A stretch of DNA of 64,000 nt, from assembly GCA_032358255.1 (NCBI GenBank), contig JAULBX010028603.1, forward strand, positions 62,001 to 126,000. The letters are read 5' to 3'. This document shows positions 51,601-62,604 of this stretch, piece after piece. The notes under the pieces were generated by a model. It was not told the origin of the DNA, did not search any database, and saw only the letters and a list, made by a program, of their open reading frames with translations. The translations under genes and the position numbers were made by a program. This DNA is from Heterotrichella gracilis. Its lineage: Eukaryota; Sar; Xanthophyceae; Tribonematales; Xanthonemataceae. Every line of letters begins with the position of its first letter. Position 1 is the stretch's first letter.

Positions 51601-52482
51601 TGACAGCGTGCTGTGCAATTGTGAGCAGCGGGTGCGATGCGCTGCCCTCCACAGCTGGTTTTCCCAGCTGCTGGGTGATGCTGTGCCAGGCTGCGTCATA
51701 TGCGGGGTGCTGCAGGCCCTGCCAGCGCTGGAGCACCAGGTCCAACGCCTGGGTGGCCAATGACAGCGCAGCGGAGCGTTCTCCAGGTGGCGTGTCGGGT
51801 GCTGACTGGCTGGCAAGCATGTCGGCACAGCGCTGCAGGAGATATTGGCTGGCATTGAGCGCCACCTCCACCTCCTGGGCCAGGACCTGGTCCACACACT
51901 CCTGGGGGCCAACCTGCATGACATGCAGGGGGGTTAACTACCAGGGCTGAGCATGAGGCCAAGGAAACAAGTATGCAGCTGCATGGTAAACATACACGCC
52001 CTGACTCACTATGTTATTACCCGTGCATGCCAACAGGAAGCTAGAGTGCATATGCAACAAGGCCTAGCTCCGCGCAACAGGTTGCTACTTGTAGCCACTA
52101 AGGCATGCTCCTCTCACCTGCACCTCCTCATGCTGCCGCCAGGTGCCCGCCAGCAGCTGCCGCGACAGGTCATGCACGTCCCCAGGGCTGTGTGCCTGCG
52201 TCTCCCCCCTGCTGCTGCCTGCTGCCCCCTCCTGCCTGCTGCCACTGCCCGCCTCACCAGGCGTGGGTGGCACCAGCACCTGCCTCAGCACAGCCAGGGC
52301 CACGCCTGGTGCAGCAGCCGTCTCAGGCGTGGCTAGACTGCGCAGGCACTGTTCCACCTGCTCCATGGCTCGCGCCTCTTGGTCTGCGGCGCAGCAACCA
52401 ACAGGTCAGGCGGACACTGGCCGGTGGCTGGGCACACACAGGGCACCAGCTCACTTGCTGTGGAGGAGCAAGCCTGTATCAT
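18699..52482 (-). CDS. UBR4: UBR4/BIG giant E3 ubiquitin ligase (N-recognin)
   Basis: One gene of several dozen exons covers 34 kb; I did not join all exons. Long N-terminal exons (50579-51913, 48862-50108) have helical, armadillo-like composition. Then come a UBR box (45367-44641), a beta-propeller region (about 43.3-41.4 kb), an acidic stretch and the PVDFFE block (41.1-40.8 kb), a KEKE tract (37.4 kb), a zinc-finger block (33750-33542) and the C-terminal E3 module. Downstream of the large intron are CPSPPEPSYYVSLEKSPTQE, FIRGSLGGNPYPIAEVGPLM, LDDDFGMELLVGGSIVSL and GLDGEATEPMIESL, all close to Arabidopsis BIG. The stop TAG is at 18699. UBR4/BIG binds N-degrons, and in plants BIG affects auxin transport. 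The start is a candidate: a 28-base exon at 52455-52482 (MIQACSSTA) that joins in phase to the next exon (QEARAMEQVEQ, upper edge near 52387); an internal Met there is the alternative. Confidence 0.93.
20471..20753 (-). other. UBR4: UBR4 C-terminal E3 (hemiRING-type) module exon
   Basis: The exon encodes WHCMVCKEGYSHSP, LGAYCYVKGV and STVTHFNLVHVACHAAA. The C-x2-C pair followed by the His/Cys pattern THFN..H..CH is the conserved catalytic block of UBR4/BIG. The next exon carries VPKREWDGAALRNGEMLTN, also typical. Confidence 0.9.
25282..26683 (+). CDS. BTB/POZ domain protein 1, nested in a UBR4 intron
   Basis: Three exons (25282-25917, 26168-26285, 26526-26683) join in phase to 303 residues, starting MVDNSTKTDAAG. 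Residues about 25-130 form a BTB fold: GDASCSLRTTDSFLIRAHKG, VLANSSEVFRTLF, VPVDETRQELDVLLEQLY, LDNLATLARLAEKYDMPFLK and AKCDQIAC. A BACK-like helical stretch and a short charged helix (LQAQVDERNQRKGQLK) follow. BTB proteins usually dimerise and act as substrate adaptors for CUL3 ubiquitin ligases; no substrate-binding repeat (kelch, MATH) is visible here. It is the better preserved of two tandem paralogues. A TGTAA lies at 26966. Confidence 0.85.
27196..27296. repeat. Dispersed ~100-base repeat, copy B
   Basis: Second copy of the repeat at 4504-4605, here between the two nested BTB genes and in the same orientation. The copies differ by scattered substitutions and single-base gaps. Confidence 0.75.
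27668..29064 (+). CDS. BTB/POZ domain protein 2, nested in a UBR4 intron; start unclear
   Basis: The BTB frame runs through 27585-27812, then a GT-AG intron, then 28033-29064 (344 codons with the stop). Conserved blocks match BTB protein 1: NTVGDANCVLQTVDGYSF, VHKGVLALDSHVFAEMFQDC, VEETRDELDLLLQQVYQ, LDNLPTVVRLADKYAM and KCDEVAC. The C-terminal ~130 residues are Pro/Ala/Gln-rich and end in two AQGLAAQ units; they have no counterpart in paralogue 1. The oddity is the start. The BTB frame is open back to a stop at 27582 without any ATG. The natural ATG at 27668 (MASNQQPTPAEQG) is out of frame and stops after 18 codons. A one-base change near the GGGCCCCCAGG run, an unseen upstream exon, or a sequence error would each explain it. 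Confidence 0.7.
30700..30930. other. AT-rich island in a UBR4 intron
   Basis: About 230 bases of markedly AT-rich DNA (for example TTTATTTAAAAAAGATGG) interrupt otherwise GC-rich surroundings. No reading frame or repeat ends are recognised. A second small AT island with TTTA repeats lies at 45961-45990. Confidence 0.6.
33542..33750 (-). other. UBR4: UBR4 zinc-finger block exon
   Basis: The exon encodes CPRCSGAVPEPHGVCRYCGE followed by NAFQCRHCRNINYDNLHA and LLCNECGHSRF. Four C-x2-C pairs and the string CRNINY are diagnostic of UBR4/BIG proteins. Confidence 0.93.
37310..37450 (-). other. UBR4: UBR4 KEKE tract
   Basis: An exon read on the minus strand contains about 40 residues made almost only of Lys, Glu and Gly (EEEKEKEKEKEKGKEKEK). 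It follows RSVRVLQLMLLARLAGADRK. KEKE tracts are proposed proteasome- or chaperone-contact regions; a repeat-driven expansion is an equal explanation. The DNA is a CTC/CTT purine-pyrimidine run on the plus strand. Confidence 0.75.
40753..41110 (-). other. UBR4: UBR4 acidic stretch and PVDFFE block
   Basis: The exon encodes DDLDYDDDDDDDEELDSEEG and then FPVDFFESTQAVTADVLMSG, matching the PVDFFE...TPDV segment of plant BIG. The Asp run comes from an ATC/GAT trinucleotide tract at about 40933-40953. Confidence 0.85.
41350..43330 (-). other. UBR4: UBR4 beta-propeller region
   Basis: Several exons carry WD40-like blades in the same order as plant BIG: LAVARGAHVAIIDTG, FEVVQVAWSGSHLAVAG, GKVLDRLPITL, LEWVPGSDTWLAVTLARGVQ, LYDLAG, GKSLAFSPAMGILFTAFGD and VEGMASIPLPAT. 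Confidence 0.85.
44641..45367 (-). other. UBR4: UBR4 UBR box (N-degron-binding zinc finger), two exons
   Basis: Exon 45193-45367 encodes CSFARSGQAFIEQHWYFCYT and CSLVDSKGCCSTCAK. Exon 44641-44952 continues VCHAGHDVVYSAKSRFFCDC. The Cys/His spacing is that of the UBR box of UBR4/BIG, which recognises destabilising N-terminal residues. The second exon runs on into a Gly/Ala/Pro-rich linker. Confidence 0.95.
45528..45612. repeat. 19-base direct repeat in a UBR4 intron
   Basis: CAAGATGGCCACCAGCAGCC occurs near 45528 and again near 45592, about 64 bases apart. No function is inferred. Confidence 0.7.
45961..45990. repeat. TTTA tetranucleotide microsatellite
   Basis: Five or more TTTA units follow a short T run in an intron of UBR4. 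Confidence 0.85.
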
Positions 52483-53941
52483 CAAGATACTTCACACGGG
52501 CACCCATTTTGGTACTCGGACTTCAACGCTCCATCTCCACACATGTAAAAACTTTGACAGCAGTCCTAGGTCACCGCCATGATGTGTTGTCCAGTGGTCA
52601 CAGACATGTGCAGCAATAAGCCCCACAGTGATGATATTGTCCCCAGCTTCTGATGTACTACTATAGGAAAAAGTTTTCTTTACCCAAGTCACCTCACTCC
52701 CGCCCTGTCCTTAGAATGCCGTTGCAACGGCATGCCCTAGATGACACGTCCATGCCACGACAGAGTAAGTTCTATACCCACGTAGTGCGTCTCATACATA
52801 ATTTTTTGCATAAACCAGGTTACGCCAAGTACCAACTCTGTGTCGCACCACCTCGTGCGCACCTTTCAATGCCATCACCGTTTCAGGTTGCCATCTAATA
52901 CGAAGACTAAGGGTTATCCGCGCCTAGCGATTGGAGACGTCGCTGCTGAAAACGAACAGCTGCACCAGTGATCAATGGGTTTTCACTGCGCGCGTGTATA
53001 CAGTGACTGGAAGTAACACCTAAGCCAAGTGATATATGCATGCGAGTGACATATATGCATGCATGCGAAATAGTATGTCTCGAACAATCAGTGGCTAGGC
53101 GAAGATATTCACCTTCATTGCTGACAAAACGTATTATGACATGTTTGTGAACAGGATTCGCACTGTGTGGTAGCAGATAACCCTTGTCAATAATGCTGAT
53201 GTGCTGCTATTCTCCCGTATCTCTTTGACCAGTGTACCTCCCTTGCTTCAACAAGTGTCCAACTTTTGGTGCGCTTGAAGTTTGCAAACGTGCGGCACAA
53301 AGAAGCAGACGATTGGTCCACTGAGGGAACCGTTTGCCTATGCAGCCAGGCCCCGCAAGATGCAACTGGCATTTGAGCATGTGAGATGCCGTTAAATGGT
53401 CGCAAATACGATATGAACGCGAAGGCTGCTTTTGCACGTTACGAAAAAGCGTCCTTGACTCTACAATAGACCACTGGTTGCGCGCTGAGCTGTCTGCAAG
53501 CCGTTTTTTGGAGATGGCCTGGTTGAGCTACGCTAAGGTGCACCCCCTGTGTGGCAGGGAGGGGGATGGGCTGCTCACGTATGCACATTGTCCCCAGTGC
53601 CTTTTTGCACCAAAACCTTTTTCACTGCATTTGTGGGGTGGGTTTTGCGTCAGCACACTGTCACTCAACAGGAACCTTTCCAATAGGCTGCAGTGCAATT
53701 GAGGCGGCAATGCCTTGAACACAGCCCAAACACTGCCTGCACCCTGTTCCTGGTATCAACAACTTCTATATTGTCTATCAACAGTGCACCTGGATCAGGT
53801 CAATTCTGGTTTCTCAATTCCTCGTGCTTAAACCACTGGTGGCAATGTGTGGAACGCTCATCTTGCTATGTTGTGTGCGCAGGACAGCTTGCCTGGGAAG
53901 CAGTCTGAGACTGGCAGCCACCTGTGACTCCTTTTGGCCCC
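52483..53941. other. Divergent promoter region between UBR4 and the TMC gene
   Basis: The candidate starts of UBR4 (minus) and TMC (plus) lie 1.46 kb apart and point away from each other. No supported gene lies between. An alternating GCATGCATGC stretch with a near-direct repeat sits at about 53035-53070. Open frames here (for example near 53200-53430 minus) lack introns and family matches. Confidence 0.5.
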
Positions 53942-56900
53942 ATGGAGCCGCAAGTCCACGACAAGGACCCACTTAATTCCGACCTGGATAACGCACCCCC
54001 TGTTCCTGCTGAGGCCGGCCACACCACTGAGGAACCTGCTGCGCTGCCACCTGGCACCACACCCACCACTGCCCAGAAAGGGGCCCCTACCGGAGGCACA
54101 GCTGGTGCTGCAGATGAAGTGCCAATAGGTGGCCAGGGCAGCCCAGTGTTTACATCAGACCCGCCAGACAGCAGCCCCAGCGCCATTTTGGTGCTCGCTG
54201 GTGCCGGCAGCCTGTGCGCAAGTGAGCCAGTGGCAGCAGGTGAACCAGGACCCAGTGACACCACCGCCTCTCAACTACCAACACAGCTAGTGGCAGTGCA
54301 ACCTGCGTCGGACCAAGCAGCTGCTGTGGACAGCGTTGAACACCCTGCACTAACAACATCTGATGCTAGTGAGGACCTGAGGACCTCAATAGCCAGTGAT
54401 ACTCTCATGAAAGTGCAGCCTGAAGGTGTGTGAAGTGTTTGACTGCCACATGGCTGCACACCGAGTGGTGTAAGGATCCAGGCCAGGGGGCACGCTAAGA
54501 TTTTGCATAGGACTACTCCTGTATACAGACATGTGCGTGCATCACACGTGTGCTGGGATGCATAGGGTGTTCACTGCGCTGCTCATGGCATTGAAGGATT
54601 GATGGACCTGGCAATTTTCGTAGACCATATCACATATATCCAAATAATGTATCCCTGTACTTGCAGACATTTTTTCGGTCAACAACACCCCTACAAGCCC
54701 TACTGCATCAATCGCTGACACGATAACAATGGTATGGCTGCATAGTGCACATATACTTGTGCAATAATGCTGTGAGGTACAAATGCCATGCCCGCATATG
54801 CATGCAGATTTATGCATGCATTATCACAATGTTCTGGAACTTGACAGACCACTTGGTCTTTGTAAATCCTGAGCTGCACAGATTGCACGTGCCCTCACAC
54901 TTATGTCCTGAGTAATGGTTCCCTTTCGTCCAGTTACGCAGCAACGCCATCCACCCTAGCCCAGAATCCGGCCCAACATCAGACCATCAGGACTCTTTAC
55001 CAAAGGCTGCACAGCTGCCAGGCAATGAAGCAAAGGCTCAGCCTGCAGCTGGCAGTCCAAGCGGTGCACCTGGCACACAGTCAGAGCAGGCAGCCCCCAC
55101 GGAAACGCAGTCCACAGGATCTGCCACTGGCGATCAAGTCAACGGTGCTGATGATGGCGGTGCCCCAAATGCAACTGCGTCCCTGGAATTTCCACATTTG
55201 GGCGCAAGTGAAGCAGCTCCCGCAGCCAATTTGGATCTGAAATTGGCGCCAGCAACTGCAAGTGTCGACTCTGCCAAAACCGACCTCAAACAACCTTCCT
55301 CGGCAGTTGCTAGTGGAACCTGCGCCAATATTGACCTAGATGAGCCTGCTGCAGCGGCTGCTGGTGTGAGCTGCGCCAATGCTTCAGCTGGAGGTGCACA
55401 AGTTCAGCAAGGAGTGGATGGGGCCATTTCAGCCAAGGCATCAGGTGGTGTTGCAGGGGTTGAGCGGTCATTGACTAGCGGGGATGCGTCACATACATCC
55501 CCTGGTGCCAGCAGCGCACCTGACTCTGATGCTGACAGTGTACATAGTGGCGAAGAGTCTAGCTATGCGGAGTCAGACTCATTTCCAATTGATCAGAGAG
55601 CTCTGCCCCTGCAGCAGCAGCAAAACTTGTCTTCCTACCCAGCGTTCATTCCCTGGACCATGCCTCCAGGTATACTCACAATGCCCTGTGCTGCAATAAA
55701 TATGTACATATGTTGGCCAGTTGAGAGCTGGCGTGTGCGCAGAACCTGTGCTTGATTGATTCACGATGGCGTGTGTTCAGGTTCCTGGCCTTTCAGCGTC
55801 CCTCCACCTGGCTGGGAGGAGATGGGGGAAGGAGGGGGCGAGGCCAGCGCCCAGAAACCCAAGCGCAAGCTAACACGTGCGGAGCGCCTAGCAAGGACTT
55901 TTGAGCGCGCTAAAGCAAGGCTGCAGGCTATACAGGTACTGGTAATGCAGGGATTCATCATTTTCTGTTTGATGTAGGCAAATCCAAAATCAAGGTGCTG
56001 CCATCAGAGGATGTAGCGGGTGCAGTTTTGTGGTTACTCCTGACAAGTTAGAATGCGATATTTGGTACTTTTTTGCGCCAAGTAACAATGGATTGCGCCC
56101 TGGCAGGCCATGGAAAGGCAGACCACAAATTCCTGGTGGTAATGGCCTGGCAGACTGAGCTGCCACGGGTGCCGTTGCAGGAGGAGAAGGACCTCTTTGA
56201 GAGCAAGAGCTCTTGGCAAGATGTGAGCCGGTGGGCCAGGCAAGTGCACTCCAGAATCGGGAAGCGCATGCAACTCTGGGGGACGTCTATTCAAGCAGTA
56301 GAGGGCAAACACGGTGCGACAATGTTATTTCTCCATTGAATGCATTATTAAAACATGCGAACCTGTAGTCCAGCCCTTGTATCTGATTCTTCTAGCTGTG
56401 CATCTGTCATTTGCATGCTGGCAGTTTAGTGTGAAGGTGCTATGGTCTATATGATGTCAGCCAACAGATAAATAACGCCTTCTCCCCCCCACATTCATTA
56501 CTGATACACAGCTGCAGGGTCTCAGGTGTCGCAAACACTGTATTTTCTGCGTTTTGCATTTATCTTGAACGTCATCTTGCTGCTGGTCTGGCTGGGGACA
56601 GCAATTGTCCCGTTTATCTTTGTGCCACCTTTCACCTTCTCCTGGAAGATCTTTCAGCTCTTCAAGCCTGTCCAGCTGCTCCAGGGATATGGCCTCGATA
56701 ACACTTTCTTTCTATACGGTGAGCCCAGCACACCGTGGCAGCTTGCAGGTCCTGGTGTCTGCAGCCTGCGAAAAATGCTTAAAGTGCATAGCGCTGTGTT
56801 ATCCTTTTTTATTGGTGATCGCTGCAAGCAGCTGATGTCTTGTGATGGGCTTGTGGCCTGACATAATATGCACAATTGTTTGATATGTACACTTCTCCTT

Positions 56901-59900
56901 CATTGGTCCCCTGCCCACAGGTGGCTACAACTATGAGCCTGGTGTGCTCTACGCTGACTTTTACCGCCCGGACCTATACTTTCCTATTGCGATCGGGGGA
57001 ATGTACCTCATCAGCCTGGTAGCTCTGCTCATCGTGATCTACCACCGGATGAAGGTAGATTTATTTGCATGCGATATTTTGTGAACAGAAGCAACTGAAG
57101 CCACTATGAGCTTGTAGCACGCAAGCAAGAGCAGCCATGGATGTTCTCTAATCAATGAAAATTTTCATTAAAACTAGAAAAATATTGAAAGTAAAATCCA
57201 TGTTGTCTAGTCATATATTTGAATCCTATGTATGGTTGTCTTATTTGCAGGGGCGTGGTGATAGTTCTTTTGTTGGCCAAAATCATTTGTTCCCTTTCTC
57301 GACTGTCGTTTTCGCGTCCTGGGACTACCACCTGACTGATGCAGAGGCGGCGCGCAACCTGCGCACTTCCATCCGCAACCAGCTCAAGGAGATGCTGAAC
57401 GACGCAGCCCTGGCGGATGTGCGCGTGCCCTTTTCTACACTTGTATACTTTGGAATACGCCAGGTAAAGCACACTGCAATGAATGTGGTAAACCAAGCGC
57501 ATGGGAGCTGTTCACATGAAATCCTCAAAGTATTGCGCTGAATGGGATTGTCCTGACGTTCAAGGATATAAGCTCGCATTTGTGGCTGCACTGCAGATCA
57601 TTGGCCTCCTGTTGGTGTGGCCCGCCATGATGTTTGGTACCGCAGTGGCGGTGTACTTCACAATCAGCAACACAGAGACAGTGAATAAACAGATTGGCTC
57701 GCCTTTTGCTACGACCATCATTCTGTCTTGCATCACCATTGTGAGCCAATATGCTGCGTATTACACAACCATTTTCGAGCGATGGAACCCAAGGAAGGCA
57801 CCCCATGTACGTTCACAACCTTGCCACAGCCCTACCTGCCACTTACAGTAAACACATGGAATGTGCCACTTGCGAGCACAGTCAATTATCATCAGAATTG
57901 ACGTACAACACGCATTTGTCCAAACAGTTACTGCTCATGGTGCTTGGCAGCTGATCAACCGTGCAAATACTCCAGCCTTGCCTGGCTACACGTAGCTGTG
58001 TTTCGTAGCTCCTAATGTTCATATAAACATCAGGCTATGATGCAATTGTGGTAAGCTTTGTTTTATAAATTAGCACATGCCATTCCAAGTTTTGCTTGAT
58101 CTTCATGGGCAAGGAATGCGTTGCGTGATCCACATATGCCAAATTTATCTTTAAGGAATTCATCTTTAAAATTAATATTTAAAGAAATTTTAGTTTAAAG
58201 TCGATTGGTGTACTATTAACTATAGTCAGTTATAGTACTGCCCCTGGCATCAGCATGCATGCCACTAACTGTGCAGATAGTCATTTGCTGTATACAATGC
58301 ATTCCTTGGATTCAATGGGATACAATGCATCCCATTGCCAATGTATGCCTGCTGCTGAGCTGTTGTATGGCACTAGTGCCATGTGCATGTTAACTTGGTG
58401 CAGTAAAGGGGTCTCTCTTGCTTGCAGATTATGGCCTTCAAGCTGTTCACCATCATGGTCGTGAATCTTGGGACACTGGTGTACCAAGTGTACAACATAC
58501 AGAGGCTGGGGAGGGACAGGCTGGCAAACTATACATTGCCCACCACTGTGCTGAGTCTGCAGGTATGGTGACGGCTAGCTGCGCATGGGTAACGTTCAAA
58601 CTCTGATGTGACAATGTGCATCGCCATGCCATTTGCAGATGTTGTTGTCCACTTGAGTTTCTACACCGCCCGGTAGTAGCATGGGTAACCATCATGATGA
58701 CTTTTTGGGTGCTGCCTGTTTTGTTGAATCTAGTGCACCTTCCCATCAACCTTATGTTACCCTGAGGCAACCGCTGCAAGCATTCACAAATGCAATTGCC
58801 ATCCATTGCCATTCAGCAAATACTACACATTCCTGACAGCATGTGTTGCTACCCACACATCATGCTGTATAACATTGCCACTGTGACATGTGTACAATAC
58901 TCACTAGATTTAGTGTCACAGCTGTGTCTTATTATCAATAGGCCATGGTGGGAAACTTCCTCAGGTGGGCAATTTGTAAACAAAACATTAATGAAATTCC
59001 ATGCAATGGTACTGACCCCTGGCGCGCATGATCAGGTTTGCAATCTTAATGCGGGTATCAACTCAGCCGACGCAACCTGCCCCAGCGGCTTTGTCTGTTG
59101 TGACACAGCATGTGCCTCCACCTTCCAGCAGCCACTTCTGACGGTGCGTGTAACCACTTCTGACCGCGTGTACACATAGCTTTATGACTGCTAGCGTGAC
59201 TGCCTAATTGCTGCTCCACTGTGTCCGCTCCTTCCTTTCCTTCAGCCAGTGCACCCCTCTCTCTCCAGGGGCACTGCGTCCCTACATGCGAGGAGAATAC
59301 CATTGCCGTCATCTTCTACCGCATGGTGATGACCAACGGCATTGCACTCAACCTTGTAGACGTGATCACGGCTGCGTACTTCAAACTCGTGTCATTCCCA
59401 CTGGCATATGAGGCACCTAAGGTAGGGTACACATTGAGCTTTATGAATCTGACTTCAAATGTTGCCACATGCATGCGCCATGCAACAACTCCCTGATTAT
59501 ATCGCCTTCATAACAAAATGATTGACATGCATACACATACGCATGTGCATAATAACACTGTAATAACAGGCATGCCCTGTAAACATCAAGAGGCTACATG
59601 TAACAGCAGCTCTTGCATCCATTATGGTGCCCTACTAGGCGCTGGCCTGATTAGCGTTTCTGTCCGCCAGGTGTTGAATGAAAGAATTATGACCATAAAT
59701 TCCCGACTTCACAATAATGATGTATTAAATATTTTATATTACAAGATTCCCGTCTGCAGGCTGTAGTCCAAGTAATCCAGAACCAAGCATTGGTGAGTAA
59801 CTGTTGTACTGCGATTATATACTGGCGGTTGCAAAGACCAGTGCAGGACCCTTACCTGGTCCCTGTCAATCTCACCATTATGATGCACGAACATTGAGAA

Positions 59901-62077
59901 TTATATGCCCCGACACAATATCCAGGCAATTGTATGGCCATAGTGGGCTGAGTGCAATGAGATGCGTATGGACGGCGAGGGTATCATCCATTATTTGTAG
60001 GAGCATGCCTGTCCAGTAGCAGTGTTTGGCAGTGTGGTTGGGGATCATGGTGCACATAGGTTGCTTCAAGCCATTGTCTCATGCCCCTTCCTTCCCACCC
60101 CACAGGTTTGGCTGGGCACCATGATGGCTCCCGCCCTGCCGCTGTTTGGTGTGCTGGCCAACATCATCACCTTCTACACCAAGAAGCTGCTTGCGCTGTA
60201 CCTGTACAAGCCACCGGACAAGACATACAGCGCATCGCGCACAAGCAACACCGCGTATGCGCTCATGCTGGGTACGTGCATGGGCATTGGCGACCAGGCC
60301 AAAGGAGGCGCAGGCCTGTAGAAGTATAGCACCCATCTGTTTGGCTCCTGATCACGGCCCAGTGGCATTGCTGGATGGATCATATAGTAACGCATTGTAT
60401 CCTGTTCAGCTGCTTGGAATGCATGCATGTTGGTGATGCACAGGACCGCCTCTTCTTTGAAGCATCAAAAAACTGTTCTGCTTTTGTAAGCATGCATGCG
60501 CCTCATGACTGTTGACACATGCAAAAATAAGAATTGTGACAATGCAAAGTAATAAGTAATTATTGAGACATACCCAGGCATGTTAATGTGTCTTTAAAGC
60601 TGTAATGCACATACTTTGGAATTTGGAATATAAATAACTTTGCTGGTGTTGGTGTGCAGCTGCATTGGTGAGTTGCTCCGGCCCTGTGACCTACAACCTG
60701 TCCTGGAGCCGCACGCGCTGCGGCCCAAACCAGGGCACCAACATGCGCGACAGCGTGGGCAGCGCAATCGCCCTTGGCCCCCCCACCGTTGAGACCGTGC
60801 TCACCTGGATCACGCACCCAATTGTGCTGGGCAGCCTGTGCATCCTGCTGGGGTTTGGCCTGCTGCTTGCGCGTGCACACAGCATCAAGTACCGTGACCT
60901 CACTGTCAAGCTGCGCCAGGAGTTTGACCAGTACCGCAAGGAGATGCAGGCAAAGGTGGGGGCAGGGGGCACACGCAGGGCGTGGGGCTGTGGAAGGACA
61001 GGCAGCCAGTGGCCAATTGCGCAGTCGATGCACATACACCCTATATGATGGTGGCGGTGCAAGATGGTCAACCGGCTGCTCCGCCTCTGACCTGAGACCA
61101 TCCCCATTCACAGGTGTTCTTCATGCGCCACCTGTACCAGCGCAGCGTGAAGGAGGCGGAGCAGAGTGAGGAGGCAAACCGCAAGGCACACCGCCAGGAG
61201 CTGCACAGGGCAACATCGGGCGCAGCATCCCTCATATCAGCACTCAGTGGCCTACCGGAGCTGGTGCCATCGCGCCCAGCATCCTTCTCAAGCCCTCATG
61301 GGCCCGGCCTGGGGATGGGCCCAGGCTCACCAGTGGTGCTTTCCAGGGCACCCTCCATGGCTCCAGGTGGGTGCTGCACATTCAGCAGGCGGCTGCGTGC
61401 TGTGCTGGCACGCTTTCACTGGCTGTGCCGCGAGTATTGCATTTGCCGTAATTTTTACCATTGTCGGATTGTTGTTAAGGGGGCCACCGGAAGGAAGGAG
61501 TTTGCTATTGTTATGCTATTTGTGAATCTGCTTCATACACAAGAGCGCATAGGCAGGCATCCGAGCATGATTGGCGTGCTGACAGTATTGTTTGGGGTCC
61601 AGGTGGTTATGGGTTCAAGAAAAAAGCACAATGGGTTTCCCCTGCATGTACACATGTATGCGCATGCGGTTACTGGCATGGCTCCCCGCAGGTGCAGTCT
61701 CCGGGGTTGTGCCATCCTCGTCCTCCTTCTCCATTGCCCGAAGCGCTCAGAGCTCACCTGTTCTGGCAGCGCCATGGTCTCTCCCTGTCTCCCCTGCCAC
61801 CAGCCACCTGTCATGTCAGGCATCCATGCAACCACATAGCGGACGCGGGTCAGCTGCCCACACCAGCGCCCACCCATCACACTATCCAGGGTCAGGAGGC
61901 ACCGCCCAGCTGCATCCTCAGAGCAGTATAGGCACAGTGGTGTACCCAGCTATTGTGCATGCTGCCTCCCCCGCCCCTACAGGTCGGCCAAGTGGTGGAG
62001 GTGGGGCTCATAGCAGCAATGGCAGGGCACCTGCTGCGCATGTACACAGTTCCTCCCCGCTGCGTAGGGAATCGTGA
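53942..62077 (+). CDS. TMC (transmembrane channel-like) family protein
   Basis: Sixteen exons join with every phase consistent to about 1284 residues: 53942-54425, 54667-54731, 54934-55669, 55781-55935, 56154-56313, 56518-56718, 56921-57054, 57251-57463, 57597-57806, 58428-58562, 59036-59143, 59269-59421, 60106-60271, 60660-60955, 61114-61366 and 61692-62077. Residues 1 to ~450 are low-complexity (Ala, Ser, Pro, acidic). A basic block (KPKRKLTRAERLARTFERAK) and the family lead-in MQLWGTSIQAVEGKHG precede about eight membrane segments. Family landmarks are YFLRFAFILN, VFASWDYHLTDAEAARNLR, the CEENTIAVIFYR segment (cf. the CWE..GQE..Y motif) and VWLGTMMAPALPLFGVLANI. A Cys-rich loop (CPSGFVCCDTAC) is split over exons 11-12. 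The tail is Ser/Pro-rich. Animal TMC1/2 are mechanotransduction channels; the algal role is unknown. Confidence 0.9.
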
Positions 62078-62179
62078 GCATGTCAAACCACAATTGAGCT
62101 GCTGCATGCACTACCTAGCTTGGCATTGTGCCAGTGGCGGCTAATGGTCCACTAGCTTTTAAGGCTTGGACTCACCCTG

Positions 62180-62184
62180 TGTAA
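62180..62184 (+). terminator. Poly(A) signal TGTAA for the TMC gene
   Basis: TGTAA lies 102 bases after the TMC stop codon, at the same spacing as in PEX2. Confidence 0.5.
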
Positions 62185-62584
62185 AAAATACATGGAGCCT
62201 AAATGCGTCACTACACAACCCGTGTCACACATTGATTGTCGAGTGATCATAATGATTGCAATCATTTTAAATTTCGTAATATCAATACTTGGAAATGATT
62301 TCCCTCTGAGTCAGACAGTGTTGTACAGCATCTGCTTGACATGCATATTTGGCTTCAAGCAGTCACTGCACTGCACTGTGCAGGCTGATCAGGGTACGCC
62401 CCTCGAGGGCATGGCGGTACGAGGTGTTTCCTCATCCTGTACAACTGTTGCCTTAAAGGTTTGAAAGTTGCCTTTTGTTCCTCTTTTTGTAAGCAACTGC
62501 AATACCAACTGCAGTAGTACTACCTACCGGCTGTGCTGAGTATGCAAACAGGCACCTGACACCGTGACGCTGTTCAAAAACTGA

Positions 62585-62604
62585 CTGATCATGATCATGA
62601 TCAG
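62585..62604. repeat. 20-base perfect palindrome
   Basis: CTGATCATGATCATGATCAG equals its own reverse complement. It is built of TGATCA units. Confidence 0.85.

Noticed and set aside
53187-53437. Minus-strand open frames upstream of UBR4
   Set aside because: Short, without ATG support, splice sites or family matches; they lie in low-GC intergenic DNA.
56103-56153. Earlier acceptor for TMC exon 5
   Set aside because: Using it in the required phase runs into a stop within a few codons, whereas the acceptor at 56153 continues in frame.
58942-59035. PWWETSSGGQ stretch resembling the TMC CWET...GQE motif
   Set aside because: The preceding exon ends in phase 0 and no acceptor places this stretch in phase. 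The real counterpart (CEENTIAVIFYR) lies in exon 12.
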